A stretch of DNA of 64,000 nucleotides. It comes from JACVRW01 sp963825345 (GTDB lineage: Bacteria; Actinomycetota; Thermoleophilia; Solirubrobacterales; Thermoleophilaceae). The stretch spans positions 234,996 through 298,995 of the forward strand of contig CAWGSQ010000006.1 in the NCBI GenBank assembly GCA_963825345.1, in the 5' to 3' direction. Position numbers and translations under genes: made by a program. A model generated the notes under the pieces. The model was given only the letters and a program-made list of their open reading frames with translations. It was not told the origin of the DNA and ran no database searches. Below, piece after piece: positions 50,790 through 59,225 of the stretch. How positions within the stretch are numbered: position 1 is the stretch's first letter; each line of letters opens with the position of its first letter.

Positions 50790-52186
50790 GTCTTGGCTGG
50801 TTCCTTCGCCTCGTCCTTGTCCGCCTGCTCGTTGAGCTCCTTGGCGAGATCGCGCTTGGCCGCCGCGTCGAGCTTCTTGACCTCGTTCTCGACGACCCTG
50901 CGGTTGTAGGTCTGGTTCCAGTAGTCGAGCGCGTCGAAGCCGAGCAGCACGGCCTTGCCCACGAACTGCCGCAGCACCTCGTTGGTCGGGCCCATCACCC
51001 AGCCGGCCTTGGCGTCACGCACGTAGCGCTCCAGCTCCATGTCGCGCTTGTAGCCCGAGCCGCCGCACGCGTGGAGCATCTTGTCCACGTGGTACGCGGT
51101 GTTCTTCGCCGCCTCGAACTTGATCTGCCAGGCCCAGTGGAGGTAGTCCGCGCGCGCCGTCTCCCCCGGCTCGAGGATGCGCCGGTTGTCGTCGGTCACG
51201 CGGTCCATCGCCTGCGCCACCGACATCACGAACACGCGGCACGCGTTCGTGTCCATCACGGCCTCGCCCACGTAATCCTGGATCGTCGGGTAGTCGGCCA
51301 CGCGCATGCCCACGTCCACGTGGCGCTTGCGCGTCGTGTGCCGCTTCGCGATATCGATCGCGCCCATCGTGATCCCGTTCCAGACCGACGACGAGCCGAT
51401 CAGGAACCACGGGTCCACGGCCTCGTCGTTCGAGGCAGCGCCGTCGCCGAGCGGGCCCACGATCTGCTCGCCCGGGATCTCCACGTCCTCCACCTGGATC
51501 GGGCCGGACTGGTTGCCGCGCAGGCCGAGCGCGTCCCAGAGCGAGGGCTGCGCCTTCACGTCCTCGCCGTCGATCACGAACACCGATAGGTCGTCGTAGC
51601 CCTTGAAGTCCGGGCTCGTGGTCTGCACCACGTAGAAGTCGGCGAAGCCGCCCGAGGTCGTCCAGGACGCCTTCTTGTTCACCTTGTAGCCGCCGTTCGA
51701 CTTCTCGGCCTTGGAGGAGAACGGGTACCAGAAGTGCGAGCCGGTCTCGGGGTCCGAGTAGGACAGCGTGCCGATCTTGACGTCGCTGTTCAGGGGGCGG
51801 ACGTACTTGTCGACGAGCTCGTCGGTCGGCCGCAGCATGATTGTGGCCACGGCGGCCATGTGCATCACGTAACACATGGCGGTCGAGGCGCAGCCGTAGC
51901 GGGCGAGCGTCTCGCACACCATCGTGAAGGCCACGTGATTCTCGCCGAGGCCGCCGTACTCCTCCGGCACGGTCAGCGCCAGGAAGCCGTGCTCCGCGAG
52001 GATCTCGAAGTTGCGGCGCGGATAGAGCAGCTCGTCGTCCGAGCGCTTCGCGTTCGCGCGCATCTCGGACTCGCAGAGCTCGATCAGCTTGGCGCGCAGC
52101 TCCTTCTGGCGCTCAGTCAGGAACCAGTCTGGGTCCCACTCGTAGCCGAGGCCCCAGAAGGGCTCGTCTCCCCACGTCTTCTCCAC
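50786..52186 (-). CDS. Acyl-CoA dehydrogenase family protein
   Basis: 466 residues, GTG start, ribosome site GGGGAGA. Features: ILAEHGFLALTVPEEYGGLGENHVAF, FAD-binding ATAxCY-like CASTAMCYVMHM and IGTLSYSDPETGSHFWYPFSSKA (substrate/FAD middle domain, normally W-TEP-GS), and the C-terminal four-helix domain with KMLHACGGSGYKRDMELERYVRDAKAGWVMGPTNEVLRQFVGKAVL. The last 40 residues are a charged tail. Likely oxidises an acyl or other ring/chain substrate using FAD. It is first in the minus-strand run ending with the LysR gene. Confidence 0.88.
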   Translation of the reverse strand: MEKTWGDEPFWGLGYEWDPDWFLTERQKELRAKLIELCESEMRANAKRSDDELLYPRRNFEILAEHGFLALTVPEEYGGLGENHVAFTMVCETLARYGCASTAMCYVMHMAAVATIMLRPTDELVDKYVRPLNSDVKIGTLSYSDPETGSHFWYPFSSKAEKSNGGYKVNKKASWTTSGGFADFYVVQTTSPDFKGYDDLSVFVIDGEDVKAQPSLWDALGLRGNQSGPIQVEDVEIPGEQIVGPLGDGAASNDEAVDPWFLIGSSSVWNGITMGAIDIAKRHTTRKRHVDVGMRVADYPTIQDYVGEAVMDTNACRVFVMSVAQAMDRVTDDNRRILEPGETARADYLHWAWQIKFEAAKNTAYHVDKMLHACGGSGYKRDMELERYVRDAKAGWVMGPTNEVLRQFVGKAVLLGFDALDYWNQTYNRRVVENEVKKLDAAAKRDLAKELNEQADKDEAKEPAKT

Positions 52187-52215
52187 GATCTTCTCTCCCC
52201 GGGTCGGGCGCGTTC

Positions 52216-52229
52216 GTACAAATATGTAC
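52216..52229. promoter_or_regulatory. Palindrome GTACA-AATA-TGTAC between acyl-CoA dehydrogenase and intradiol dioxygenase genes
   Basis: A 14-base perfect inverted repeat lies 29 bases before the acyl-CoA dehydrogenase start (minus) and 57 bases before the dioxygenase start (plus). It is a candidate operator serving one or both genes. Confidence 0.5.
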
Positions 52230-52286
52230 AGACCGGTTCTACCGTATTCGGCGAATCGTGTCCATGCAGACGCTAGCGTCCCGGCC

Positions 52287-52964
52287 GTGAGCGGCCTCAG
52301 CAGACGTCAGGCGCTCGCCGGCCTTGGCAGCGTCAGCCTCGGCGCCCTGATCGCGGCGTGCAGCGGCGATGACGACGAACCCACCGCGCGCGTGGAGACC
52401 TCCGAGGGCACGACCTCGCGCTTCGACGACGCCGCCACCTGCACGCAGACGGCCGAGCAGACCGAGGGCCCCTTCTACTTCGACGTCGACCGCATCCGCA
52501 GCGACATCCGCGAGGACCGCGAGGGCGCGCTGCTGCGTCTCGGCGTGCGCGTGCGCGATGCCGCGGAGTGCGAGCCGATCGGGAACGCCGTCGTGGACAT
52601 CTGGCACTGCGACGCAGAGGGCAGCTACTCGGAGCCCGGCGAGACCTACCTGCGCGGAGCGCAGGTCACCAATGCCGACGGGATCGTCGAGTTCACCACC
52701 GTGTACCCCGGCTGGTATCCGGGCCGCACGGTGCACATCCACGCGAAGGTGCATCTCGACAAGCGGACCGTCCTGACCACGCAGTTCTACTTCGACGACA
52801 CGGTCAGCGCGCACGTGTTCGTGAACGATCCCTACCCCGGCGAGTCCAACCGCGACGGCTTCAATCAGACGGACGGCCTCTACGACCGCGACCTGGAGCT
52901 CACGCTCTCAGACGAGGGCGACGACCACCGCGGCCTCATCACGGTCGACGTGGCGAGCGAATGA
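52287..52964 (+). CDS. Exported intradiol ring-cleavage dioxygenase-like protein
   Basis: 225 residues from GTG at 52287. The N-terminus SRRQALAGLGSVSLGALIAACSGDD has a twin-arginine-like motif and a lipobox-like AAC, so the protein is likely exported and lipid-anchored. The fold: CTQTAEQTEGPFYFDVDRIRSDIRED, AVVDIWHCDAEGSYS, YPGWYPGRTVHIHAKVHL, with the Tyr, Tyr, His, His iron ligands of catechol dioxygenases (the Y-x-x-W-Y pattern and H-I-H). Extracellular members of this family are common in actinobacteria; substrate unknown. ATGA overlap with the next gene. Confidence 0.85.
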   Translation: MSGLSRRQALAGLGSVSLGALIAACSGDDDEPTARVETSEGTTSRFDDAATCTQTAEQTEGPFYFDVDRIRSDIREDREGALLRLGVRVRDAAECEPIGNAVVDIWHCDAEGSYSEPGETYLRGAQVTNADGIVEFTTVYPGWYPGRTVHIHAKVHLDKRTVLTTQFYFDDTVSAHVFVNDPYPGESNRDGFNQTDGLYDRDLELTLSDEGDDHRGLITVDVASE

Positions 52965-53470
52965 GGATCGACTCCGCGATCGCCAAGTTGCAGGACCAAA
53001 AGGAACGACATCGACTCAACGCGGCGATCTGGGTCTGGTCGCGCGACGCCGGACACTTCTCCGACGAGGAGCGGACGCAATTGATCGACGGCCTCAAGCC
53101 GTTGGCCACGGCCGACGAGAGCGAAGCCGTCAGAAACCAGGCCGTCCTCGCGCTCGTCCGCCTGGAGGCGCCGGGTGCCGCGGATCTGGCGCTGAATGCA
53201 CTACGCGACCCCGATCCGACGGCGAGATCCACGGTTGCTGCCGGACTCGGACCGACCGGAGACGCGCGCATCGTGGATCGGTTGATCGAGCTCCTCGAGG
53301 ACGACGACGGCTACGTGCGCGAAGGAGCAGCGCTGGGCCTCTCCACCCAGAACGACCCCCGGGCCATCGATCCGCTCACTGCGATGCTCGATCGCGGCGA
53401 GCGAGATTCCGCGGCGAAGGGTGCCGCCAAGCGGGCGATTGACTCGTTGAAAGCCGCTCGAGACGCCTAG
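52961..53470 (+). CDS. HEAT-repeat protein
   Basis: 169 residues from ATG at 52961. Repeated helical pairs: AVRNQAVLALVRLEAPGAADLALNALRDPDPTARSTVAAGLGPTGDARIVDRLIELLEDDDGYVREGAALGLSTQNDPRAIDPLTAML, the pattern of bacterial HEAT/PBS-lyase-like repeats that bind partner proteins. No enzyme motif. It is translationally coupled to the dioxygenase gene, though one product is exported and the other seems cytoplasmic. Confidence 0.85.
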   Translation: MRIDSAIAKLQDQKERHRLNAAIWVWSRDAGHFSDEERTQLIDGLKPLATADESEAVRNQAVLALVRLEAPGAADLALNALRDPDPTARSTVAAGLGPTGDARIVDRLIELLEDDDGYVREGAALGLSTQNDPRAIDPLTAMLDRGERDSAAKGAAKRAIDSLKAARDA

Positions 53471-53841
53471 CGTCGCTCGAGGAACCGCTTGAGCTGAACG
53501 AGCTGGCCGCGGATGTCGCGCCGGACCCCGCGTGCGAACGTCCCGTGCAGGACCCGGGGCAGCTTCTTCCACTCGAACTCACTGATCTGCGTGAACCGCG
53601 TGCCGGTTTGGGTGGGCTCGAGCCGGTATTCGACCTGGAAGACCGAGGCTTCATCCTCCTGGCGGAGGGTCAGCCGGTTCGGCGGCTCGACCTCGAGCTG
53701 TTCGAGGCTCAGCTCCATCGGACTTCGCAGCGGGACCGGCTTGTGAAGGACGGTCCAACGACCTTCGTCCGCCGGCTCGACCGACTTCACCTTCGGGCAC
53801 CAATGCGGGTCGTTGACCGGCTCGGACACCAACTCCCACAC
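53467..53841 (-). CDS. SRPBCC-fold protein (polyketide cyclase/START-like), start unclear
   Basis: 124 residues from a GTG at 53841, with HWCPKVKSVEPADEGRWTVLHKP, TRFTQISEFEWKKLP and a helical C-terminus, typical of the SRPBCC superfamily. The frame upstream still reads family-like sequence (TVIRVEESIEIERPPEAVWELVS) but has no ATG, GTG or TTG until past the preceding gene's stop. Either translation starts at a rare codon, or an indel hides the start, or the product really begins at GTG and is short. Function unknown. Converges on the HEAT gene (4-base overlap). Confidence 0.75.
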   Translation of the reverse strand: MWELVSEPVNDPHWCPKVKSVEPADEGRWTVLHKPVPLRSPMELSLEQLEVEPPNRLTLRQEDEASVFQVEYRLEPTQTGTRFTQISEFEWKKLPRVLHGTFARGVRRDIRGQLVQLKRFLERR

Positions 53842-53912
53842 GGCCTCGGGTGGGCGCTCGATTTCGATGGACTCCTCGACCCGGATGACGGTGAGCCTAG
53901 TCCGGCGCGCGC

Positions 53913-54398
53913 CTACCCGTCGGGCGCAACCCAGACGAGGCAGGCGGCGTCACGCCGGATGCGCTTCGCCGCTCGCCGGAAGCGCATCCTCCCCACGCGC
54001 CCGAGGTGCGGGCCGAACACGATCAGGCCGGCGTCGCGCTCGCTCGCCACCTCGAGCAGGGCCTGGACCGGCCGCTTCGTCCTGACGCGCAGGAGCTCCG
54101 TCTTCACCCCGAGCTCCGCCGCCCGGCTCGCCGTGGCACGCACGGCGTCGAGGTCCTCCTCGTGGGGCAGCGTCGTGTGCTCGGGCCCCACGAGGAGGAT
54201 CGTGGTCGGGTAGGGCGGCAGGCGGATCAGGTTCACGATCAGGAGCGGAACGCTCGCCTCAAGAGCGCTGTCGATCGCCATGCGCTCGGCACTCGGGTCC
54301 ACGCGCACCGACAGCGTGGCCAGCAGCACCGGCCGCGCCGCCGTGGGTGCGGCCGACGCGCCGGTGATGTCCTCTCGGCGATCCCTGAGCTTCGCCAT
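53913..54398 (-). CDS. Universal stress protein-like protein
   Basis: 161 residues from the ATG at 54398. The alpha/beta core has PVLLATLSVRVDPSAERMAIDSALEASVPLLIVNLI, then AASRAAELGVKTELLRVRTKRPVQALLEVASERDAGLIVFGPHLGRVG. The last segment resembles the UspA ATP-binding G-x2-G-x9-G region but in degenerate form (HLGRVGRMRFRRAAKRI). Likely cytoplasmic and nucleotide-binding; role unknown. Confidence 0.75.
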   Translation of the reverse strand: MAKLRDRREDITGASAAPTAARPVLLATLSVRVDPSAERMAIDSALEASVPLLIVNLIRLPPYPTTILLVGPEHTTLPHEEDLDAVRATASRAAELGVKTELLRVRTKRPVQALLEVASERDAGLIVFGPHLGRVGRMRFRRAAKRIRRDAACLVWVAPDG

Positions 54399-54424
54399 AT
54401 CGCCCAAATTGGGGACCCAAATCG

Positions 54425-54475
54425 TTGACGGCCGTCCGTAACGCATGGTACAAGGGGCGCTGTACCAATTGGTAC
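54425..54475 (+). promoter_or_regulatory. Promoter-like boxes and clustered TGGTAC half-sites before the APC permease
   Basis: TTGACG (54425-54430) stands about 18 bases before TACAAG (54449-54454). Three half-sites cluster here: TGGTACA (54446-54452), TGTACCA (54461-54467) and, overlapping the latter, the perfect 14-base palindrome GTACCAATTGGTAC (54462-54475). They would cover the -10 region and the start of transcription, the position of a repressor site, 40-70 bases before the permease ATG. Confidence 0.55.
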
Positions 54476-54515
54476 GTCCGCTGGTCGCTGACTACTCGAG
54501 GGGGAGGAAGGGTCC

Positions 54516-55985
54516 ATGGCGCATGCCGAGGTAGAGGAGAGGCAACTCCTCAAGGCGATGACCTGGTGGGACGGGTTCGTCATCGCATTGGCCAATCCGG
54601 GGTTCCTGATTGCGGCGCTCGGCGCCTCGATCGGAGTGCTCGGCACCACCGGCGCCTTCGTCCTCTGGACGATCTCGGTCTGCATCGGCGCGCTTCAGAA
54701 CAACGTCTACGCCGAGATGGCGACGATGTTCCCCAACAAGGCCGGCGGCATCTCTCTGTACGCGCACGAGGCGTGGCGCAAGTACTTCGCCTGGATCGGA
54801 CCGATCGCCACGTTCGGCTACTGGTTCGCGTGGTCGAGCGTGCTCGCCATCAACGGTTACGTCATCGGAACCCTGGCACAGGCCCAGTGGTTCTCGGACA
54901 CGACCTTCACCCAGGACGTCGGCGATTTCCAGTGGAGCCTGCCGGTCTGGATCGGCATCGGCTGCATCCTCGCCGTCTGGCTCTTCAACATCTTCGGCGT
55001 ACGGCCCGCGGTTTGGCTGAGCTACGTCACAGGCGGGATGCTGATTCTCCCCGCTGCCGCGCTCATGTTCCTGCCCTACATCACGGGGGACTGGTCGAGC
55101 GACAACATGACGTGGGAGATCGGCACCGGCGGCGGCCTCGGCCTCGCGATGACGTGGCTCTATTTCATGGGCTGGTCGGCCTACGGCTTCGAGGCCGTGG
55201 CCGCGTTCGCGCCGGAGTACCACAACCCAGAGACCGACACGCCGAGGGCTCTGCGCGCCTCGGCCGCGTTCTCTGTGGTCGTCTACGCGCTGCTTCCGCT
55301 GGGGGTGGGCGGAACACTCGGGACCGCGGCCATCGCGGAGGACGCCACCGCGATCGCGTTCTACACGGATGCTTTCAACGCAATCGTCGGCACCGCGCTG
55401 GGGCACGTCCTGATCGCATGCCTGATCGCGGGACTACTGCTCTCCATGAACACCGCGACCATGGACGGCTCGCGCGCGCTCTACGGCATATCCCATGACG
55501 GGATGACCACCAAGTTGTTGGGCCGGCTGAACCGCTACAGCGTGCCGGGCGTGGCCATGACCGCAGACGTGATCCTCAACCTCTTGCTGATCTCTTACTT
55601 CGGCTACCCGCTCGACATCCTCGCCGCGGGCAACCTCGGCTACATGCTGGCGCACGTGTTCGCGCTCAGCGGCTTCCTGCTGCTGCGCAAGGACCGGCCC
55701 GACTGGCCACGGCCGATCAGGCTGGCAGCGGCCTGGGCGCCGATCGCGGCGCTGCTCGCCGCGGTGAACCTGGCGTTCATCGTCGTCGGCGGGTTCATCT
55801 ACGCGGACGAGTACGGCTACGGCTGGGACAAGACGCGGATCGGGCTGATCGTGCTCGCCGTGGGCCTGCTGCTCTACGTCTGGCGCAAGGTGGTCGAGGA
55901 CCGTACGGGCGTGCCGTTCCGCGAGGAGACCCCGACGATGCCGCCGGCGAGCGAGCGGCAGACGGCGGCGACGGCCACCACCTAG
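54516..55985 (+). CDS. APC superfamily amino-acid/polyamine permease
   Basis: 489 residues with a good ribosome site (GGGGGAGGA). About 12 membrane helices; the first has ALANPGFLIAALGASIGVLG, resembling the G-[AS]-x-IG-x-GI substrate loop of APC proteins, with NKAGGISLYAHEAWRKYFAWIGPIATFGYWFAW after TM2. The consensus helix 6-like segment WLYFMGWSAYGFEAVAAFAPEYHNPETDTPRALRASA is strong. It imports or exchanges amino acids, amines or polyamines. The palindromic half-sites upstream suggest it is induced by its substrate. Confidence 0.9.
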   Translation: MAHAEVEERQLLKAMTWWDGFVIALANPGFLIAALGASIGVLGTTGAFVLWTISVCIGALQNNVYAEMATMFPNKAGGISLYAHEAWRKYFAWIGPIATFGYWFAWSSVLAINGYVIGTLAQAQWFSDTTFTQDVGDFQWSLPVWIGIGCILAVWLFNIFGVRPAVWLSYVTGGMLILPAAALMFLPYITGDWSSDNMTWEIGTGGGLGLAMTWLYFMGWSAYGFEAVAAFAPEYHNPETDTPRALRASAAFSVVVYALLPLGVGGTLGTAAIAEDATAIAFYTDAFNAIVGTALGHVLIACLIAGLLLSMNTATMDGSRALYGISHDGMTTKLLGRLNRYSVPGVAMTADVILNLLLISYFGYPLDILAAGNLGYMLAHVFALSGFLLLRKDRPDWPRPIRLAAAWAPIAALLAAVNLAFIVVGGFIYADEYGYGWDKTRIGLIVLAVGLLLYVWRKVVEDRTGVPFREETPTMPPASERQTAATATT

Positions 55986-55986
55986 C

Positions 55987-56421
55987 TCATTGCGGGCGTA
56001 GCTCCCACTTCGGAAGGTCGGCCACCGCCCGGCGGTAGCGCCTGCGGTGCGCCGGCCGGACGAAGTAGAACCAGAGCATCAGCCCGAGCGGCAGCAGGAT
56101 GAAGACCGAGAAGATGTTGCCGGTCAGGGTGAAGAACATCGCCAGGGCGAGGATCACGAGCCCGTAGACCACGGGCAGCACGCGGAAGCGAAGCTGCGTC
56201 CTGCGAATCGCCTCGTACTGCTCCTGCGGGATCTGGTTCGTGTCCCAGCGCCGCCCGCACTTCTCGCAGGTCCACTCCTCGCCGTAGCGGAGGTCGCGCC
56301 TCTCGCCGCACTCGCATGTGATCGCGATGGGCGGGCCGCGGAGGACGCTGCCCGGCGCCTCGTGCCCGATCTTCTCGCGCTCGGCGCGCTTCTTGCGGTT
56401 CCAGGGGGCGACGAGCGGCAT
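55987..56421 (-). CDS. Membrane protein with an N-terminal zinc ribbon
   Basis: 144 residues. A basic N-terminal arm, then ITCECGERRDLRYGEEWTCEKCGRRWDTNQIP (CxC...CxxC, a zinc ribbon) and two hydrophobic helices (PVVYGLVILALAMFFTLTGNIFSVFILLPLGLMLWFYFV, about 83-121), ending in basic residues. Resembles small zinc-ribbon membrane proteins without known function. It converges on the permease. Confidence 0.75.
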   Translation of the reverse strand: MPLVAPWNRKKRAEREKIGHEAPGSVLRGPPIAITCECGERRDLRYGEEWTCEKCGRRWDTNQIPQEQYEAIRRTQLRFRVLPVVYGLVILALAMFFTLTGNIFSVFILLPLGLMLWFYFVRPAHRRRYRRAVADLPKWELRPQ

Positions 56422-56441
56422 GACGCGCGATGCTATAGGCG

Positions 56442-56843
56442 ATGTCGCCTGAGGATCTCGCAGTCGTCCGCCGCGCCTACGACGCCTTTGCGCGCGGCGA
56501 CCTCGAGACGCTGAGGAGCTTCCTCGCTCCGGACATCGAATGGCGGACCACCCCAGAGGTGCCGTTCATGGGCAACTACGTGGGCCTCGACGAGTTCCTT
56601 CGCGGGATGGACGAGTGGACAAGCGCCTTCGAGGAGGTCACGACGGAGGTCGAGGAGATGATCGACACCGGAGAGAACGTGATCGTCCATCACAGGATGC
56701 GCGGCCGGGGCAGGGACAGCGGCGTCGAGGTCGACCTGGCCATCTTCCAGGTCGTGGCCGTGCACGACGGGAAGCTCGTGCGCATGCACGACTTCTCCAC
56801 GCGCGACGACGCGCTCGCAGCGGCCGCTCAGCCGCAGGGGTAG
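56442..56843 (+). CDS. SnoaL/NTF2-like protein
   Basis: 133 residues: VVRRAYDAFARGDLETLRSFLAPDIEWRTTPEVPFMGNYVGLDEFLRGMDEWTSAFEEVTTEVEEMIDTGENVIVHHRMRGRG is the standard NTF2-like cone fold, with a hydrophobic pocket. Function unknown; members include isomerases and ligand-binding proteins. Just upstream of a second, similar gene. Confidence 0.85.
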   Translation: MSPEDLAVVRRAYDAFARGDLETLRSFLAPDIEWRTTPEVPFMGNYVGLDEFLRGMDEWTSAFEEVTTEVEEMIDTGENVIVHHRMRGRGRDSGVEVDLAIFQVVAVHDGKLVRMHDFSTRDDALAAAAQPQG

Positions 56844-56863
56844 GGCCGTGCGAACATGGCGGG

Positions 56864-57259
56864 GTGCGCGCCGTCAGCCCAGACGTCATGGAGTACCTCA
56901 GGCACGGGTTCAACTGCTGGAACCAGGGTGCCATCGACGAGATGATGGACATGTACACGGCGGACGCCGAGGTGGACGTGTCGCGCCTCCTCCCGGACGA
57001 GAACGTCCTGCGCGGCCGCGATCAGATTCGCGCCTATTACGACCGGCTGTGGGAGACCTGGTCCGGCTTCGGCTGGACACCCTGCGAGATGGCGGAGCTC
57101 GGTAAGGGCAAATACGCGGTGCTCGTGCAACTGAACGCCGAGGGACGCGGAAGCGGGACTCCCGTGACCTCAGAGCTCACCGTCTTCTACGACCTGGTCG
57201 ACGGCCTTATCGCGCGGGCGGCATTCGAGCCCGGACGGTCTCCTCAGCTCCAGAGTTGA
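56864..57259 (+). CDS. Second SnoaL/NTF2-like protein
   Basis: About 131 residues from GTG at 56864 (ATG at 56888 is an alternative). MEYLRHGFNCWNQGAIDEMMDMYTADAEVDVSRLLPDENVLRGRDQIRAYYDRLWETWSGFGWTPCEMAELGKG is again NTF2-like. It shares only the fold with the gene 20 bases upstream, so they may be an old tandem duplicate. Substrate unknown. Confidence 0.82.
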   Translation: MRAVSPDVMEYLRHGFNCWNQGAIDEMMDMYTADAEVDVSRLLPDENVLRGRDQIRAYYDRLWETWSGFGWTPCEMAELGKGKYAVLVQLNAEGRGSGTPVTSELTVFYDLVDGLIARAAFEPGRSPQLQS

Positions 57260-57296
57260 CAAGAGCGCTGGGCCGTGGTCCTCTGGATTCGCGGTC

Positions 57297-59171
57297 ATGG
57301 CCCGGTGTGGACTACTCCTCGCGGCGACAGCGGTGATGTTGGCCGTGGCCGCGCCGAACGCGATGGCCGGGCAGTTCCACTCCGAGGGGTTCGGCCTGGC
57401 TGGCACCGCCGGCACCGGGAATCTGCCCGGGCACGCCAACGCGTTTCCGCGCGACGGATTTGCGAGCCAGTGCAATGACGGCATGTCCATCGGGGGCGGG
57501 GCGATCATGACGCCGGGCCCCTTCGCCTACAAGTCGCGGGCTTTCACGAGCGTCCTGAACGAGTCCGTGTGCGTGACCATGGCGGTGAGCGCTCCCACGT
57601 GCACGGGCACCAACGGCGAGCTGATGAGCGAGACATACTCGCCGGCGTACAACCCTGCGAGCATCACCGCCAACTGGATAGGGGATCTCGGCAACTACCC
57701 GCCGGGCTCCTACTCGGTCGTCGTCCCGGCGGGCGCAAGCTTCGAGACGGTGGTCGACGAGGTCAACACCGCTGCCAGCTGCGGCGGGGTGAACGTCACC
57801 TGGAGCTCGGACCGCCCGTGGGCCGCTGCGCGGCCGCTCGTCTCGGGCCTCGCGGCTGTGGGCCAGACGCTCTCGAGCACGTTCGACGTCTGGCCCGGCA
57901 ACCCCGCCGTCGGCCGTCAGTGGAAGCGCTGCGACGCCGCCGGCGGGAGCTGCGTCGATATCCCTGGCGCCACCGGTCAGAACTACGTGCCGACCGACGA
58001 CGACATCGGCCACACGATTCGCGTGGACGAGAGCGCGACGGAGGGCGGCTTGACCAGCACGGTGAACGGGCGCTCCACGGCGAGGCCGGTCTTCATCCCG
58101 GCTGTGACCATCGAGGGCCAGTCGCTCGCCGCGGGCGACCCCGCAGTGTCCGGGCACCTGGCCGTCGCGAACCCCCCAAGCAGCTGCGCGGCGCCGAAGG
58201 CGGCGCCGACGACGTCGGGCAATGAGATCCGCTTCTACGACTTCTTCGCGGTGAGAAGCCTGATCAACGAGCCCGCCTGCGTCTGGGTTGCCCACATTCC
58301 GCGCGCGAGCGGCGGCTTCTGTTTTCAATCGGGTCTCGTGCTCTACTCACCGACGGTCGACCCCGCCGATCTGACGACCAACTACGTCGCAGACGACGCC
58401 CTCAACGGGGCACTCTCGGCCACGCTCGCGCCCGGCGCATCCGCGCAGGCCGTGATCTTCGACGACGGCATGTTCCACATGTGTGGCGACTACGGGCTGA
58501 TGATCGGATCCGATGCGCCCTTCGCGACCGGCCGGCCGGAGCTGGCGGGCGGCTCGACGGCAGGTTCCCTGGTGACCACCACGAACGGCGCCTGGGACGG
58601 AGCGCCGGCGTTCGCCTACAGCTGGCAGCGGTGCGACGCGGGCGGCGGCGGCTGCGTCCCGATCGGCGGCGCGAACGGACCGGCCTACACGCCCACCGGC
58701 GAGGACGTGGGCTCCACGCTGAGGGCGCGAGTGACGGCGACGCGGGCCGGGCGGTCGGCTTCGTCGGACTCGCAACCGACGGGCTTGATCGCAGCAGCGC
58801 CGCTCGACCGGACCGCTCCAAGGGGGACGATCCGGCTCGGGTCACGCAACCTCGCCAAGATCGTCAAGAGCGGCCGGATCCCGGTGAAGGTGACCTGCGA
58901 CGAGACCTGCTCCGCCGTGGTCCAGGTGCGCGTAACGCGGAAGCTGGCGAAGGCGCTCGGACTGCGCCGGAAGACGGTGATCGCGAAGGCGAAGGGCTCC
59001 GTCAACGCCGGCGCCAGGAAGACCCTGCGCGGCAAGCTCACCCGCAAGGCGCGGCGCGCCATGCGCCGGCGCAACGCGCTCAAGCTGAGCCTGGCCGCAA
59101 CGTTCACCGACGCAGCCGGGAACAGGGCCAAGCAGACCCGGAAGGGCACGCTCAAGCGCCCCCGCCGTTGA
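57297..59171 (+). CDS. Secreted repeat-containing beta-rich protein
   Basis: 624 residues with a signal peptide (MARCGLLLAATAVMLAVAAPNAMA). Two large copies of a cysteine-containing unit can be seen: GRQWKRCDAAGGSCVDIPGATGQNYVPTDDDIGHTIRV and YSWQRCDAGGGGCVPIGGANGPAYTPTGEDVGSTLRARV, a motif common in actinobacterial surface proteins. Earlier parts (FGLAGTAGTGNLPGHANAFPRDG and FYDFFAVRSLINEPACVWVAHI) look unique. The basic C-terminus (about 510-624) resembles the end of other secreted proteins here. Function unknown. Confidence 0.8.
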   Translation: MARCGLLLAATAVMLAVAAPNAMAGQFHSEGFGLAGTAGTGNLPGHANAFPRDGFASQCNDGMSIGGGAIMTPGPFAYKSRAFTSVLNESVCVTMAVSAPTCTGTNGELMSETYSPAYNPASITANWIGDLGNYPPGSYSVVVPAGASFETVVDEVNTAASCGGVNVTWSSDRPWAAARPLVSGLAAVGQTLSSTFDVWPGNPAVGRQWKRCDAAGGSCVDIPGATGQNYVPTDDDIGHTIRVDESATEGGLTSTVNGRSTARPVFIPAVTIEGQSLAAGDPAVSGHLAVANPPSSCAAPKAAPTTSGNEIRFYDFFAVRSLINEPACVWVAHIPRASGGFCFQSGLVLYSPTVDPADLTTNYVADDALNGALSATLAPGASAQAVIFDDGMFHMCGDYGLMIGSDAPFATGRPELAGGSTAGSLVTTTNGAWDGAPAFAYSWQRCDAGGGGCVPIGGANGPAYTPTGEDVGSTLRARVTATRAGRSASSDSQPTGLIAAAPLDRTAPRGTIRLGSRNLAKIVKSGRIPVKVTCDETCSAVVQVRVTRKLAKALGLRRKTVIAKAKGSVNAGARKTLRGKLTRKARRAMRRRNALKLSLAATFTDAAGNRAKQTRKGTLKRPRR

Positions 59172-59225
59172 CGCCGCGCCCTCGACGCGAGAGCATCGCC
59201 GGGGACACGCACGAGGAGGCCGGAC

